From assembly GCA_902493855.1 (NCBI GenBank), contig CABUQV010000010.1, positions 9,786-73,785 on the forward strand: a stretch of DNA of 64,000 nt, given 5' to 3'. Position 1 is the first letter of the stretch. Every line of letters starts with the position of its first letter. Position numbers and translations under genes: made by a program. Source of the DNA: an uncultured Collinsella sp. (GTDB lineage Bacteria; Actinomycetota; Coriobacteriia; Coriobacteriales; Coriobacteriaceae). The notes under the pieces were generated by a model. The model saw only the letters and a program-made list of their open reading frames with translations, had not been told where the DNA came from and searched no databases. Of the stretch, positions 41,804 to 50,515 are shown piece after piece.

Positions 41804-41836
41804 AATGTGACAAAGGGACTGTCCCTTTGTCACATT
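41804..41836. repeat. Palindromic repeat, family D, overlapping a stop codon
   Basis: AATGTGACAAAGGGAC (41804-41819) and its exact complement (41821-41836) are separated by one base. The right arm supplies the first two bases, on the plus strand, of the TAA of the following minus-strand ABC gene, so the palindrome doubles as its 3' end. Confidence 0.85.
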
Positions 41837-44800
41837 ATTCGGAGCGCAGGGCTTCGACGGGGTCCTTCTTGGATGCGCTGCGGGCAGGCAGCAGGCCGGC
41901 AACGACCGTCAACAGCACCGAAATCGCGATGAGCACCAGCGCATCCCGCACGGGCAAGCTCATCAGATTGGGTACCTGTTTGGCAGCAAGCGCCCAGGTA
42001 TTAACCGGAAAACTCACGAGCACCACGACGATAATGGCAAAGACGCCGGCGATGAGGCCTTCGATAAAGGTCTCGGCATTGAATACGTTGGCCACGTTGC
42101 GCTTCGACGCGCCGATCGCGCGCAGGATGCCAATCTCCTTCTTGCGCTCCAATACGCTGATGTATGTGATGATACCGATCATGATGGAGCTCACGACCAG
42201 GCTGATACTCACGAATGCGATGAGCACCAAGCTGATGGTGTTCACGATGTCGGTCACCGAACCCATGATGATACCCATGTAGTCTGTGTACGAAATTGCC
42301 CGATCATCGTGGCCAGCGGCTTTGACCTGCTTGTTGTACGCATCGATGTGATCGAGTACGCGCTCCTTGGCCTCAAAGTCGCGCGGGAAAATCTTAACCG
42401 AGATGGGATCGGCCTCGTCCGCATAGCCCAGTGTGGCCAGATTGTTATCATAGGTGAGCTTCGACGCCTTGGCATAGCTCATCATGAGCGAACTCAGGTC
42501 CTCGGCGTCCATGTTGAAGTGGATGGCATGAGCAAAGGCACTCGCATCCACGCGCATGGCGCTCGCCAGGTTAGTAAAACTCGACGACATCTGCGTCGCC
42601 ATCTGGCCCATGAGCCCTGCTGCGCCTGCCTTGAGCTGAGCTGACACCGTCGACGCTATCTGCTCGCTGATTGCCTTCATCACCTGATCCATAGCCTGCT
42701 GCAGATACGGAGCCAGCTGCTTTTGCACATAGTCGGTCATCGCCTGCTGCAGGCGCTCGGCCAGGGCATCGCCGCCGAGGGCCTTAAGCTGAGCCAGGCA
42801 TTGCTGGGCTGCGGCATCATTCTCAAGATACGTCGAGAATGCGGCAGAGAGCTTTGACGCGTCCTTAAGATCTTCGGGTGACAGCGCCCTAAACTGATCA
42901 GACTGCAAAAAGCTCTCAAACAGCTGGTTGGCTAGCGTTCCCACCTGCTGCATTTGCTCGGGCGTGAGTTCCAGACCGTCAAAGATGCCCGAGAAATCTG
43001 GAGCCGGTGCTTTTGCCATGATGTCGCTGAAGTCGATGTCCTTGCCAACGCCCGAAAGGTCAATGTCCAGCCCCGACAGATCGATGCCAGAAAGGTCCAT
43101 ACTGCCGGCTGCACCCGAGAGCGCAGATGTATCGAACGAAAACGCGCTCTTGAGCGCCGCCTCGTCCACACTGAACATGCTGCCCAGATCCACGCCTTGC
43201 TTGGCCTCGCCTTGCAGTTCGTCGAAGGTTTTGCCCGTAAAGACATCCGTCTCGGGGTGGGCGAGTTGCTCCTGCACAATCTGCGAATCGGTGGCGCGCT
43301 CCATAAGCTGGCGAGTCAGTGCATGCGTATAGGCAATACCCGGAGACAACGCACTCGCATTGGCCGTCTCGTTAGGTCGCACCACGCCCACAATGTGCAC
43401 GTCAATACCGTCGGCAACCTTGGCCGTCATAAAGTCGGCGTCGCCAGACATGTCGGTCCACATGCCGGTCTCTTCGTTTTTGCGATAGGCATCGGCCGGC
43501 GACAGCACCTTAAACGTGGTAGACAGCGCATCGTCGTAGGTAAAGTCGGTGCCGGTCTCGGGCGTCTCGATCTTACCGTCGGCCGTCATGGCACTGTTTA
43601 CCAGATCGTTGAGCTCATCGATATCCAGCGCACCGATGCTGTAGAGCGTATAGTCGCCCACCGTGCCACGACTCGAAAGCACCATCACGGCTTCGTTGGC
43701 AGACGTGGGCCAATGACCGGCGACGACATCGTACTGGCTGTCGAGCAGGCTCTGGTCGTCGATCATCTCGTTAAAGACCGAGGTTCCCATGGATTCCATG
43801 CTCACCGTTGCCGCCGAGCTCGCGCCTCCGCTCATGGCCTCGGTCATGGCGTTGGGCACCAGCCGGACAGGCTTCTCATCGCCCTTGCCGGCACGATAGA
43901 CAACCGGCGATACACCGTAGCCGTACTGAATGGCGTTGACCTCTTTGTCGATACCGTCGCCGCCGTCGTCAAGCCATGCCTTAAAGCTCGTCATGTCGTT
44001 GGACTTAACGCTCGCAAACATATCCTTTACGGCCGTGACCACGGGAATCTTATCGGTTTCGGCACTGTCGTCGGACGAATCCACGTTTTCAGGCGAGTCA
44101 TCATCCGCAGCCCCCTGTCCGCCCATCATGGACGACAGGTCGTAATCCTGCTTGGAAATGGTGAGTGGGTAGCTCGAGAGCGTATCCTCCTCGACCTTTT
44201 TGATGTAGCCGTTTACGCCGTTGGACAGCGCCAGAATCGCCGCGATACCGATAATGCCAATCGAGCCCGCAAAGGCCGTCATGGCCGTGCGGCCCTTCTT
44301 GGTCATGAGGTTTCGGGCAGAAAGCCCCAGCGCCGTCACAAAGCTCATCGAGGTTTTGCGCGTAGGCTTGGCCTCGCGGCGCGTGGCGTCAGCGACATCG
44401 AAAGGATCGGAATCGTCGGTGATCTTGCCGTCCGCCAGGTTGACGATGCGCGTGGCGTATTGGTATGCCAGGTCGGGATTGTGCGTGACCATGATGACCA
44501 GACGGTCGCGCGCAACTTCTTTGAGCAAATCCATAACCTGCACGGATGTCGTTGAATCCAAAGCGCCAGTCGGCTCGTCGGCAAGGACGATCTCAGGGTC
44601 ATTGATCAGGGCGCGGGCAATGGCCACGCGCTGCATCTGCCCGCCCGATAGCTGGCTCGGGCGCTTGTTAACGTGTTCGCCCAGGCCAACCGCCTCGAGC
44701 GCCTCGCGCGCACGCTGGCGGCGCTCGGCATGCCCCACACCCGTGAGCGTAAGCGCCAGCTCAACGTTTTCCAAGATGGTCTGATGTGGAATGAGGTTAT

Positions 44801-45074
44801 AGCTCTGGAACACAAAGCCGATGCGGTTGTTACGATAGGCATCCCAATCGCGATCGTGAAAGTCCTTGGTCGAAATACCGTCGATCAACAGGTCGCCCGA
44901 GTCAAAGTGATCCAGTCCGCCGATAACGTTGAGCATCGTAGTTTTACCTGAGCCTGAGGGGCCCAGAATGGCCACGAACTCGTTGTCGCGAAAAGCCAGG
45001 CTCACGCTGTCGAGCGCCACCTGCGTAAACGACTGCGTAACGTACCTTTTGCAAATACCCTTGAGCTCCAACAT
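41835..45074 (-). CDS. Fused MacB-type ABC transporter with a very large extracellular domain
   Basis: A 1079-residue protein. Residues 1-225 are an ATPase with GPSGSGKTT, LSGGQMQRVAIARAL and VLADEPTGALD. A membrane helix at about 265-290 opens a roughly 600-residue external domain. Three more helices (about 935-960, 985-1015 and 1040-1060) form the FtsX-type permease core, and the tail SASKKDPVEALRSE is the standard MacB/FtsX ending. The external domain holds a run of Asp-Ser-Gly repeats (DLSGIDLSGLDIDLSGVG, about 657-674) and long helical stretches. The ATG at 45074 has GAGAGG upstream. Likely mechanotransmission-type: lipoprotein, peptide or antibiotic extrusion; substrate unknown. Confidence 0.85.
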   Translation of the reverse strand: MLELKGICKRYVTQSFTQVALDSVSLAFRDNEFVAILGPSGSGKTTMLNVIGGLDHFDSGDLLIDGISTKDFHDRDWDAYRNNRIGFVFQSYNLIPHQTILENVELALTLTGVGHAERRQRAREALEAVGLGEHVNKRPSQLSGGQMQRVAIARALINDPEIVLADEPTGALDSTTSVQVMDLLKEVARDRLVIMVTHNPDLAYQYATRIVNLADGKITDDSDPFDVADATRREAKPTRKTSMSFVTALGLSARNLMTKKGRTAMTAFAGSIGIIGIAAILALSNGVNGYIKKVEEDTLSSYPLTISKQDYDLSSMMGGQGAADDDSPENVDSSDDSAETDKIPVVTAVKDMFASVKSNDMTSFKAWLDDGGDGIDKEVNAIQYGYGVSPVVYRAGKGDEKPVRLVPNAMTEAMSGGASSAATVSMESMGTSVFNEMIDDQSLLDSQYDVVAGHWPTSANEAVMVLSSRGTVGDYTLYSIGALDIDELNDLVNSAMTADGKIETPETGTDFTYDDALSTTFKVLSPADAYRKNEETGMWTDMSGDADFMTAKVADGIDVHIVGVVRPNETANASALSPGIAYTHALTRQLMERATDSQIVQEQLAHPETDVFTGKTFDELQGEAKQGVDLGSMFSVDEAALKSAFSFDTSALSGAAGSMDLSGIDLSGLDIDLSGVGKDIDFSDIMAKAPAPDFSGIFDGLELTPEQMQQVGTLANQLFESFLQSDQFRALSPEDLKDASKLSAAFSTYLENDAAAQQCLAQLKALGGDALAERLQQAMTDYVQKQLAPYLQQAMDQVMKAISEQIASTVSAQLKAGAAGLMGQMATQMSSSFTNLASAMRVDASAFAHAIHFNMDAEDLSSLMMSYAKASKLTYDNNLATLGYADEADPISVKIFPRDFEAKERVLDHIDAYNKQVKAAGHDDRAISYTDYMGIIMGSVTDIVNTISLVLIAFVSISLVVSSIMIGIITYISVLERKKEIGILRAIGASKRNVANVFNAETFIEGLIAGVFAIIVVVLVSFPVNTWALAAKQVPNLMSLPVRDALVLIAISVLLTVVAGLLPARSASKKDPVEALRSE

Positions 45075-45227
45075 GGACGGCAACCTCTCCCACGCGGGCG
45101 CACTTGCCCGCTCTCCCCCGCCGTTCGTATTCGACGCGTTTGTCCTACTCTATCCCCATTTTTTGCCGACGCCAGTGAGGAATGTAACAAACCGCGCCAA
45201 AAAACGAACGGGACGGCGCCCAAAAGA

Positions 45228-45249
45228 AGAGGTCCCGAGCGGGACCTCT
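45228..45249 (-). terminator. Terminator of the thioredoxin-like lipoprotein operon
   Basis: AGAGGTCCC and GGGACCTCT form a 9-bp stem with a GAGC/GCTC loop, followed on the minus strand by TCTTCTTTT. It lies 80 bases past the lipoprotein stop. Confidence 0.75.
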
Positions 45250-45328
45250 ATATGGTGGAGCTTATCTTGAAAGGTAGCGGACTACTTCGCACAGCGGTGC
45301 ACGATCTTCGCCATGCTTTACGCGTTTT

Positions 45329-46300
45329 TTACTGCTCGCTATTCGCAATCGCCTGGTCAATAAGCTTGTCGAGCGCTGCGCGCTGCTCAGCGGAGCTGAT
45401 GGCTCCCACGATTGGATCCCCTACGATGTTGCCATTCTGATCGATGACATACGTTGTCGGGAACGAGAACAAATTTGACGTAAACTTACCGGCATCGCTA
45501 TCCGACTTGAACCAGATGTTCTTATATGTCACGCCCTTCTTGCTCAGTACGTCCTTGGCATCTGCAATCTCGCCCTTGTTGCCATCGAGCGTAAAGGAAT
45601 TGACGCCCACGACCTGGCCGCCCTTCTTGGCAAGCTCCTGATTCAGCTTCTCAAGATCGCCCAGCTCGCCCACGCACGGCTTGCAAGTAGTGAACCAGAA
45701 GTTCATGACGGTGACCTTGTTCTTAGAGAACAGCTCGTCGCTATTCACGTCGTTGCCGTCCAGGTCCTTGCCCGTAAAGCTGGGGAACTTCGTCGCCTCG
45801 CTCGAAGCATTGGCACCAGCCGTCATGCCAGCGGTCGAAGCGTCGACGCTCTCGCCTGCACTCGGCGTGCTTCCACAGCCGGGGAACTCCTTCTCCAGGC
45901 TCTCGAGCTTGTCCTCGATCTCCTTGATCTGCTGTGCACCGGCCTTGAGTGTCTTAAGCTCATCCGCCGTGAACTCATCCTTGGCGCCGTCGATGGTCTT
46001 GAGCAGAAAATCGCCGTAATTGCTGCCGTCCTCAATCATTGCCGAGTCTTTATTTGCCGCATTGAATACCTTTTCCCACAGCGCGTTATCACTCGAAAAG
46101 ATCTCGTTCTCCTTCTGCATGAGCTTCGCATACAGCTCGGCGGCCTCGTCGGCATTGGCCGGCTTCTGCGCAGTGAGTTCTGCGATCTTAGGATCGGAGC
46201 TCGCAGATTCGCTCGCATTGCCACCGGGCGCCGAACATGCCACAAGGCACAAGGCCAATACCGGCACCATAAACAGGGCCGCAATCTTAGAAAGCTTCAT
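45329..46300 (-). CDS. TlpA-like thioredoxin-fold lipoprotein
   Basis: A 323-residue exported lipoprotein. The signal peptide ends in a lipobox LVAC (Cys near residue 22) followed by a Gly/Ser/Asn-rich tether. A helical region of about 130 residues precedes the redox domain, which has VMNFWFTTCKPCVGELGDLEKL with the CxxC pair, GVNSFTLDGN, and the cis-proline region FSFPTTYVIDQNG. It should reduce or isomerise disulfides outside the membrane. The ATG at 46300 is favoured by GGAGG 7 bases upstream. It lies 29 bases after the NapH-like gene in the same operon, which can supply electrons. Confidence 0.87.
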   Translation of the reverse strand: MKLSKIAALFMVPVLALCLVACSAPGGNASESASSDPKIAELTAQKPANADEAAELYAKLMQKENEIFSSDNALWEKVFNAANKDSAMIEDGSNYGDFLLKTIDGAKDEFTADELKTLKAGAQQIKEIEDKLESLEKEFPGCGSTPSAGESVDASTAGMTAGANASSEATKFPSFTGKDLDGNDVNSDELFSKNKVTVMNFWFTTCKPCVGELGDLEKLNQELAKKGGQVVGVNSFTLDGNKGEIADAKDVLSKKGVTYKNIWFKSDSDAGKFTSNLFSFPTTYVIDQNGNIVGDPIVGAISSAEQRAALDKLIDQAIANSEQ

Positions 46301-46329
46301 AGTCATTCCTCCGTTTTGTCGAAGCTTGT

Positions 46330-47232
46330 TTACTTTTTATCGGCGGTCAAGGGAAGCTTTTCCGCCGACACATCCAGGCCATAGCGATAGCTGATGGCAT
46401 CGACAGGGCAGGCCCCGATGCACTTTCCGCACCGGATACATTCGGCATGATTGGGCGCGCGGACCACATCAACGTCCATCTGACAAACCTTTGAGCACTT
46501 GCCGCACGAGACACATTTGCATGCGTCAACCCGAATCCCCAGTAGGGACACCCTATTCATGAGCGCATAGAATGCGCCGAGTGGACAAATCCATTTGCAG
46601 AAGGGGCGGTAGAACAAAACGCTCAGCACTACCACGGCAATGAGAACTGCAAGTTTCCAAGTAAAGAGATGTCCCAACGCAGATCGAATGCCGGCATTGG
46701 CAATGGCCAGCGGAATGGCACCCTCGAGCACGCCCTGCGGACAGATGTACTTACAAAAGAACGGGTCGCCCATGCCCACGTCGTTAACCACCAAGACGGG
46801 CAGCAGCACCACGGCAAACAGCAGCACGACGTACTTGATGTACGTGAGCGGCTTGAGCTTTTTCGTGGAGAACTTTTTGCCGGGAATCTTATGAAGCAGC
46901 TCCTGCAGCCAGCCAAACGGGCACAGAAAGCCGCATACAAAGCGTCCCAGCAGCACGCCGAGCAAAATGAGCGTACCGGTAACATAGTAAGAAAAGTTGA
47001 ACTTGGATGAACCTACCACCGACTGGAACGACCCGATGGGGCACGCACCCGATGCCGCGGGGCACGAATAGCAATTAAGTCCAGGTACGCAGACTGTTTT
47101 TCCCGCGCCCTGATAGATGCCGCCTTTGGCAAAGTTTGGCAGGTGAATGTTGGTGACCAGCGTCGCCGCCGCCTGAATGAATCCGCGAAATCGGGCCAAA
47201 ACATGCGACGCAGTGTTTTCTCTTTTATCCAA
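46330..47232 (-). CDS. NapH/CcoG-like membrane protein with 4Fe-4S clusters
   Basis: A 300-residue integral membrane ferredoxin-like protein. A first helix precedes a segment with Cys-rich GLNCYSCPAASGACPIG, then four or five further helices with paired CGFLCPFGW and CKWICPLGAFY motifs, and a C-terminal double 4Fe-4S ferredoxin domain (CKCVSCGKCSKVCQMDV and CIRCGKCIGACPVDA). NapH-type proteins carry electrons across the membrane. There is no ATG in a suitable place: TTG at 47232 is used, with GGAG 10 bases upstream inside the preceding small gene. It overlaps that gene by 8 bases. Electron delivery to the TlpA-like partner is an inference from gene order. Confidence 0.85.
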   Translation of the reverse strand: MDKRENTASHVLARFRGFIQAAATLVTNIHLPNFAKGGIYQGAGKTVCVPGLNCYSCPAASGACPIGSFQSVVGSSKFNFSYYVTGTLILLGVLLGRFVCGFLCPFGWLQELLHKIPGKKFSTKKLKPLTYIKYVVLLFAVVLLPVLVVNDVGMGDPFFCKYICPQGVLEGAIPLAIANAGIRSALGHLFTWKLAVLIAVVVLSVLFYRPFCKWICPLGAFYALMNRVSLLGIRVDACKCVSCGKCSKVCQMDVDVVRAPNHAECIRCGKCIGACPVDAISYRYGLDVSAEKLPLTADKK

Positions 47233-47371
47233 TTCCGATACACTCCAAGCACAGCCTAATCGCTTTGGCCAGCACGGCATCCGCCTCGCCACGCATAGCG
47301 CCAAAGCACACCATGGCAATTCCGACGATCAACAAAGCGACCTGTACCACGGGCTTTACCGCTTTGAACAA
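47225..47371 (-). CDS. CXXC-motif micro-protein (CD1871A type)
   Basis: A 48-residue membrane protein found by hand. It has one hydrophobic helix (residues 6-24) and ends in CLECIGIG, the signature of the CD1871A family of small CXXC proteins that accompany NapH-like and TlpA-like genes in anaerobes. The start is TTG at 47371, with GAAAGGAG 8 bases upstream. Its end overlaps the NapH-like gene by 8 bases and contains that gene's ribosome site, so it is the first cistron of the redox operon. The two cysteines may relay electrons or bind a metal; the mechanism is unknown. Confidence 0.85.
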   Translation of the reverse strand: MFKAVKPVVQVALLIVGIAMVCFGAMRGEADAVLAKAIRLCLECIGIG

Positions 47372-47461
47372 CCTGACCACTCCTTTCGTTACGCGACCAT
47401 TGGACCATATCGACTATAAAATCCGTGTTAAGCGCGATTTGGAATGTGCAAGGAGACTGTT

Positions 47462-48136
47462 ATGCGTATTTTGATCGTCGAAGACGAGCGAGCGCTGTGC
47501 GATGCAATCGCGCGCAGCTTGCGAAACTTGGCGTACAGCGTCGACTGCTGCCACGACGGACAGGAGGCGCTCGACCTGCTGGGCGTCGAAGTCTTTGACC
47601 TCGTGGTACTCGACCTCAACCTTCCCCGTATCGATGGCATGACCGTGCTCAGGGAACTTAGGAAAACCGACTGCGAGACCAAGGTACTGATTCTGTCCGC
47701 ACGCGGCGAGGTCGCCGACAAGGTCGCCGGACTCGATGCCGGCGCCAACGATTACCTTACCAAGCCGTTTCATCTTGACGAGCTTGCGGCAAGGATCCGC
47801 AGCCTTACCCTCAGGCGCTTTGCACAAAGCGACATAGTATTAACCTGTGGAAAGCTCCGCTTTGACACCAAGGCGCGCATCGCTTCCGTAGACAGCGAAG
47901 CCCTATCTCTTACGCGCAAGGAAACGGGAATCTTGGAATACCTGATGCTTAATCAGGGGCGACCGGTAAGCCAAGAGGAACTTATAGAGCACGTTTGGGA
48001 TAGCAGCGTGAACAGCTTTAGCAACGCGACCCGCGTTCACATCTCGTCACTCCGCAAAAAGCTACGCAGCGCTTTGGGATACGACCCGATTCGCAATCGG
48101 ATTGGAGAGGGCTACGTTATGGAGGATAGCGAATGA
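47462..48136 (+). CDS. OmpR-family response regulator
   Basis: A 224-residue two-domain regulator. The receiver has the acidic pair in ILIVEDERAL, phospho-acceptor Asp in VVLDLNLPRIDG and Lys in TKPF. The C-terminal winged-helix domain runs through LSLTRKETGILEYLMLNQGRPVS and ends with IRNRIGEGYVM. The ATG at 47462 has AAGGAGA upstream. It overlaps the sensor kinase gene by 4 bases and is divergent from the CXXC/NapH/TlpA operon with a 90-base gap, so that operon is its probable target. Confidence 0.92.
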   Translation: MRILIVEDERALCDAIARSLRNLAYSVDCCHDGQEALDLLGVEVFDLVVLDLNLPRIDGMTVLRELRKTDCETKVLILSARGEVADKVAGLDAGANDYLTKPFHLDELAARIRSLTLRRFAQSDIVLTCGKLRFDTKARIASVDSEALSLTRKETGILEYLMLNQGRPVSQEELIEHVWDSSVNSFSNATRVHISSLRKKLRSALGYDPIRNRIGEGYVMEDSE

Positions 48137-49284
48137 AAAGGCTTTCGCTGCAATGGCGCATAACGATCATGACGGCACTGCTGACGTGTGCGGCGTGCGT
48201 GCTGACGAACTGCCTGGTCGGCTATACGAGCATGCGCTATATGGAAGCCATCGGCAGTGACATCTCGGCCTTTAACGCAACTGGCGAAGATTCGCCCCAG
48301 GCGTTCGACCCAACGAAAGCGACCCTCGATGACGAGGTCACGATCGTCGTAAACGACGCACAGGAGTCTTTTGGCACGACAGCCTGGCGCATCACGGCTG
48401 GAGTCACACTCCTTGGCGGCGTGCTGGCATACTTTGTGAGCGGCCGTGCACTCAAACCGCTGCGGGCTTTTGCAGCCCAGGTTGAGCGCGTGCAGCCTGA
48501 CAACCTAAGCGAAATTAAGCTCAGCAAAGATGTACCCACCGAACTACAGCGATGCAGCGCCTCCTTCAACGACATGATTGTCCGACTCGACGAAGGTTTC
48601 TCCGCGCAGCGTCAATTTACCGGCAACGCCGCGCACGAGCTGCGAACCCCGCTCGCCCTTATGCAGGCACAGATCGAACTGTTTGTCTCCGAGCGCTCCA
48701 ACTTACAACCCGAAACAGCCGAGTTGCTCGGCCTGCTACAAGAACAAACCGAGCGCATGTCTCGAATGACCAAGGTATTGCTCGAGATGAGCGAGCTCCG
48801 CAGCGTTCCTTGCGAGGACGATGTTGAACTTGGCCCCTTGTCCGAAGAGGTCCTCACCGACCTTGCACCACTTGCCGAAAATAAAGGCATAGCCCTCAAT
48901 TGTGCTGGAGACGCTTTAGTAATCGGGAGCGACACGCTCCTCTATCGGCTGGTGTTTAATCTGGTCGAAAACGCCATCCGTTACAGCCGCTCCGGCTCGA
49001 CTGCCAGCGTCTCCATCAGCGACAGCGACAGCCACGTGCTCCTACGAGTCAAAGATGAGGGCCCGGGAATACCCAAGAAGTACCGAGAGAGCATCTTCCA
49101 GCCGTTCTTTCGTCTAGACAAATCCCGCAGCAGGGCATATGGCGGTGCAGGACTCGGACTAACGCTCGTTTGGGAGATTGCAGCGCTTCACGGTGGCGCT
49201 GTAGAGGTCGAAGCAAGTTCCGAGAACGGGACCACCATGCTCGTAAGCCTTCCAAAACGATCCGCAGCGTCAACCGAACAGTAA
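48133..49284 (+). CDS. Sensor histidine kinase
   Basis: A 383-residue kinase with two membrane helices (about residues 10-35 and 85-105) enclosing a small 45-residue external loop, a HAMP-like region, HisKA with the phospho-accepting histidine in FTGNAAHELRTPLALMQ (near residue 168), and HATPase boxes NLVENAIRYS, DEGPGIP and GGAGLGLTLV. The ATG overlaps the TGA of the response regulator gene (ATGA), so they form a cotranslated pair. The small sensor loop suggests that a membrane or thiol-linked signal is sensed rather than a large ligand. Confidence 0.92.
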   Translation: MKRLSLQWRITIMTALLTCAACVLTNCLVGYTSMRYMEAIGSDISAFNATGEDSPQAFDPTKATLDDEVTIVVNDAQESFGTTAWRITAGVTLLGGVLAYFVSGRALKPLRAFAAQVERVQPDNLSEIKLSKDVPTELQRCSASFNDMIVRLDEGFSAQRQFTGNAAHELRTPLALMQAQIELFVSERSNLQPETAELLGLLQEQTERMSRMTKVLLEMSELRSVPCEDDVELGPLSEEVLTDLAPLAENKGIALNCAGDALVIGSDTLLYRLVFNLVENAIRYSRSGSTASVSISDSDSHVLLRVKDEGPGIPKKYRESIFQPFFRLDKSRSRAYGGAGLGLTLVWEIAALHGGAVEVEASSENGTTMLVSLPKRSAASTEQ

Positions 49285-49351
49285 AACGAAAGGGGTCCCG
49301 AGCAGCAGGGGTACAATTGCTGCATTGTTGCCAGCTGTTGGGAGATGGAAG

Positions 49352-50356
49352 ATGGACTGCGATGGCTATCCATGCGTTCCCATGCCGTTGATGTGCACCG
49401 CCTTTGTGCCGGGGCAGATTGACGCTGCGGTTGCAGGCATTTCCGACCCCGATTCGCGCGCCATCGCCACGGCAGAAGCGCTGTACTTTCGCGGACAGGC
49501 CACCCTCGCTGCCAAGACGGCGCGCCCCTATCTTGACGCCACCGATCCCGCACCGCGCTATTCCGCATGCTTTATCTGCGGATATGCCAGTCTGTCGCTC
49601 AACCGTATCGCCGACGCCCGTCGGTGCCTTGCGGGCATCCTCGATACGCCAGCCGACAAAGAATCGCCCGCCATCCACGCCACGCATATCCTGTTCGCCT
49701 CGGCCGCGAGCGTCCTGTTGCACTTGCCTTCCCCGTATTCTGCCGAAGAGTTTTATCCGCTTGCGGCGCATCTGCCCGAAGGCCTGCGCCTGTTCGCCAG
49801 CTACGTGATGGCGCATGCCCTGTACCTGCGCGGCGAATATGGCCGCAGTCTGGGCATGGCGGAAAACGCCCTGATCATGAAACAAGGGAGCTATCCGATC
49901 TCGGAACTGTTCCTGCACCTGGCAGCCTCCATGGCCTGTATGAGTCTCAAGGACATCGACGCCGCAAAAACGCACTTCGGAACTGCTTGGAACATTGCGC
50001 GTCCCGACGGCCTTATCGAGCTCATTGGCGAGCATCACGGCCTTTTACAGGGGCTTATCGAGGCATGCCTAAAAACGCAATACCCTGACGACTTCGCACG
50101 CATCATCGAGATCACGTACCGCTTCAGCTACGGCTGGCGGCGCATCCACAACCCCGATTCGGGCGAGGACGTGGCCGACGATCTAACGACCACGGAATTC
50201 ACCATGGCCATGCTCGCCTGTCGTGGGTGGACCAACGCCGAAATCGCACGCCATATGGGAGTATCGCCGGGCACCGTCAAAAACCGCCTATCCGGCGTAT
50301 ACGCAAAGCTTGGCATCGGCACACGCGCCGAGCTGGTTGCCCACATGTTGCGCTAG
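49352..50356 (+). CDS. LuxR-type regulator
   Basis: A 334-residue protein. The C-terminal LuxR/GerE helix-turn-helix is clear: LTTTEFTMAMLACRGWTNAEIARHMGVS followed by TVKNRLSGVYAKLGIGTRAEL. The N-terminal 260 residues are helical and rich in Ala, Leu and Tyr with a repeating pattern like a TPR domain, as in many stand-alone LuxR regulators. The ATG at 49352 has GGAGATGGAAG directly upstream. It precedes the large surface-protein gene by 160 bases on the same strand and is the obvious candidate for its control. Confidence 0.87.
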   Translation: MDCDGYPCVPMPLMCTAFVPGQIDAAVAGISDPDSRAIATAEALYFRGQATLAAKTARPYLDATDPAPRYSACFICGYASLSLNRIADARRCLAGILDTPADKESPAIHATHILFASAASVLLHLPSPYSAEEFYPLAAHLPEGLRLFASYVMAHALYLRGEYGRSLGMAENALIMKQGSYPISELFLHLAASMACMSLKDIDAAKTHFGTAWNIARPDGLIELIGEHHGLLQGLIEACLKTQYPDDFARIIEITYRFSYGWRRIHNPDSGEDVADDLTTTEFTMAMLACRGWTNAEIARHMGVSPGTVKNRLSGVYAKLGIGTRAELVAHMLR

Positions 50357-50515
50357 TGGCCAGACTGCCCGGCGTATCGAAAACGCTCCCGGGGGCGTGA
50401 CGCTTTCGCGCACTCAAATTGGACATTTTGACCATCGAACGGCACTACCGCCATGGGGCACCTTCTCGCAAAATTGGATTATTTCCTCCGATATTTGCAG
50501 GATGGGAGCCCAAAA

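Noticed and set aside
42954..44555. A 533-codon frame antisense to the MacB-type transporter
   Set aside because: Arg/His-rich translation typical of an antisense shadow; the minus-strand frame has clear ABC motifs.
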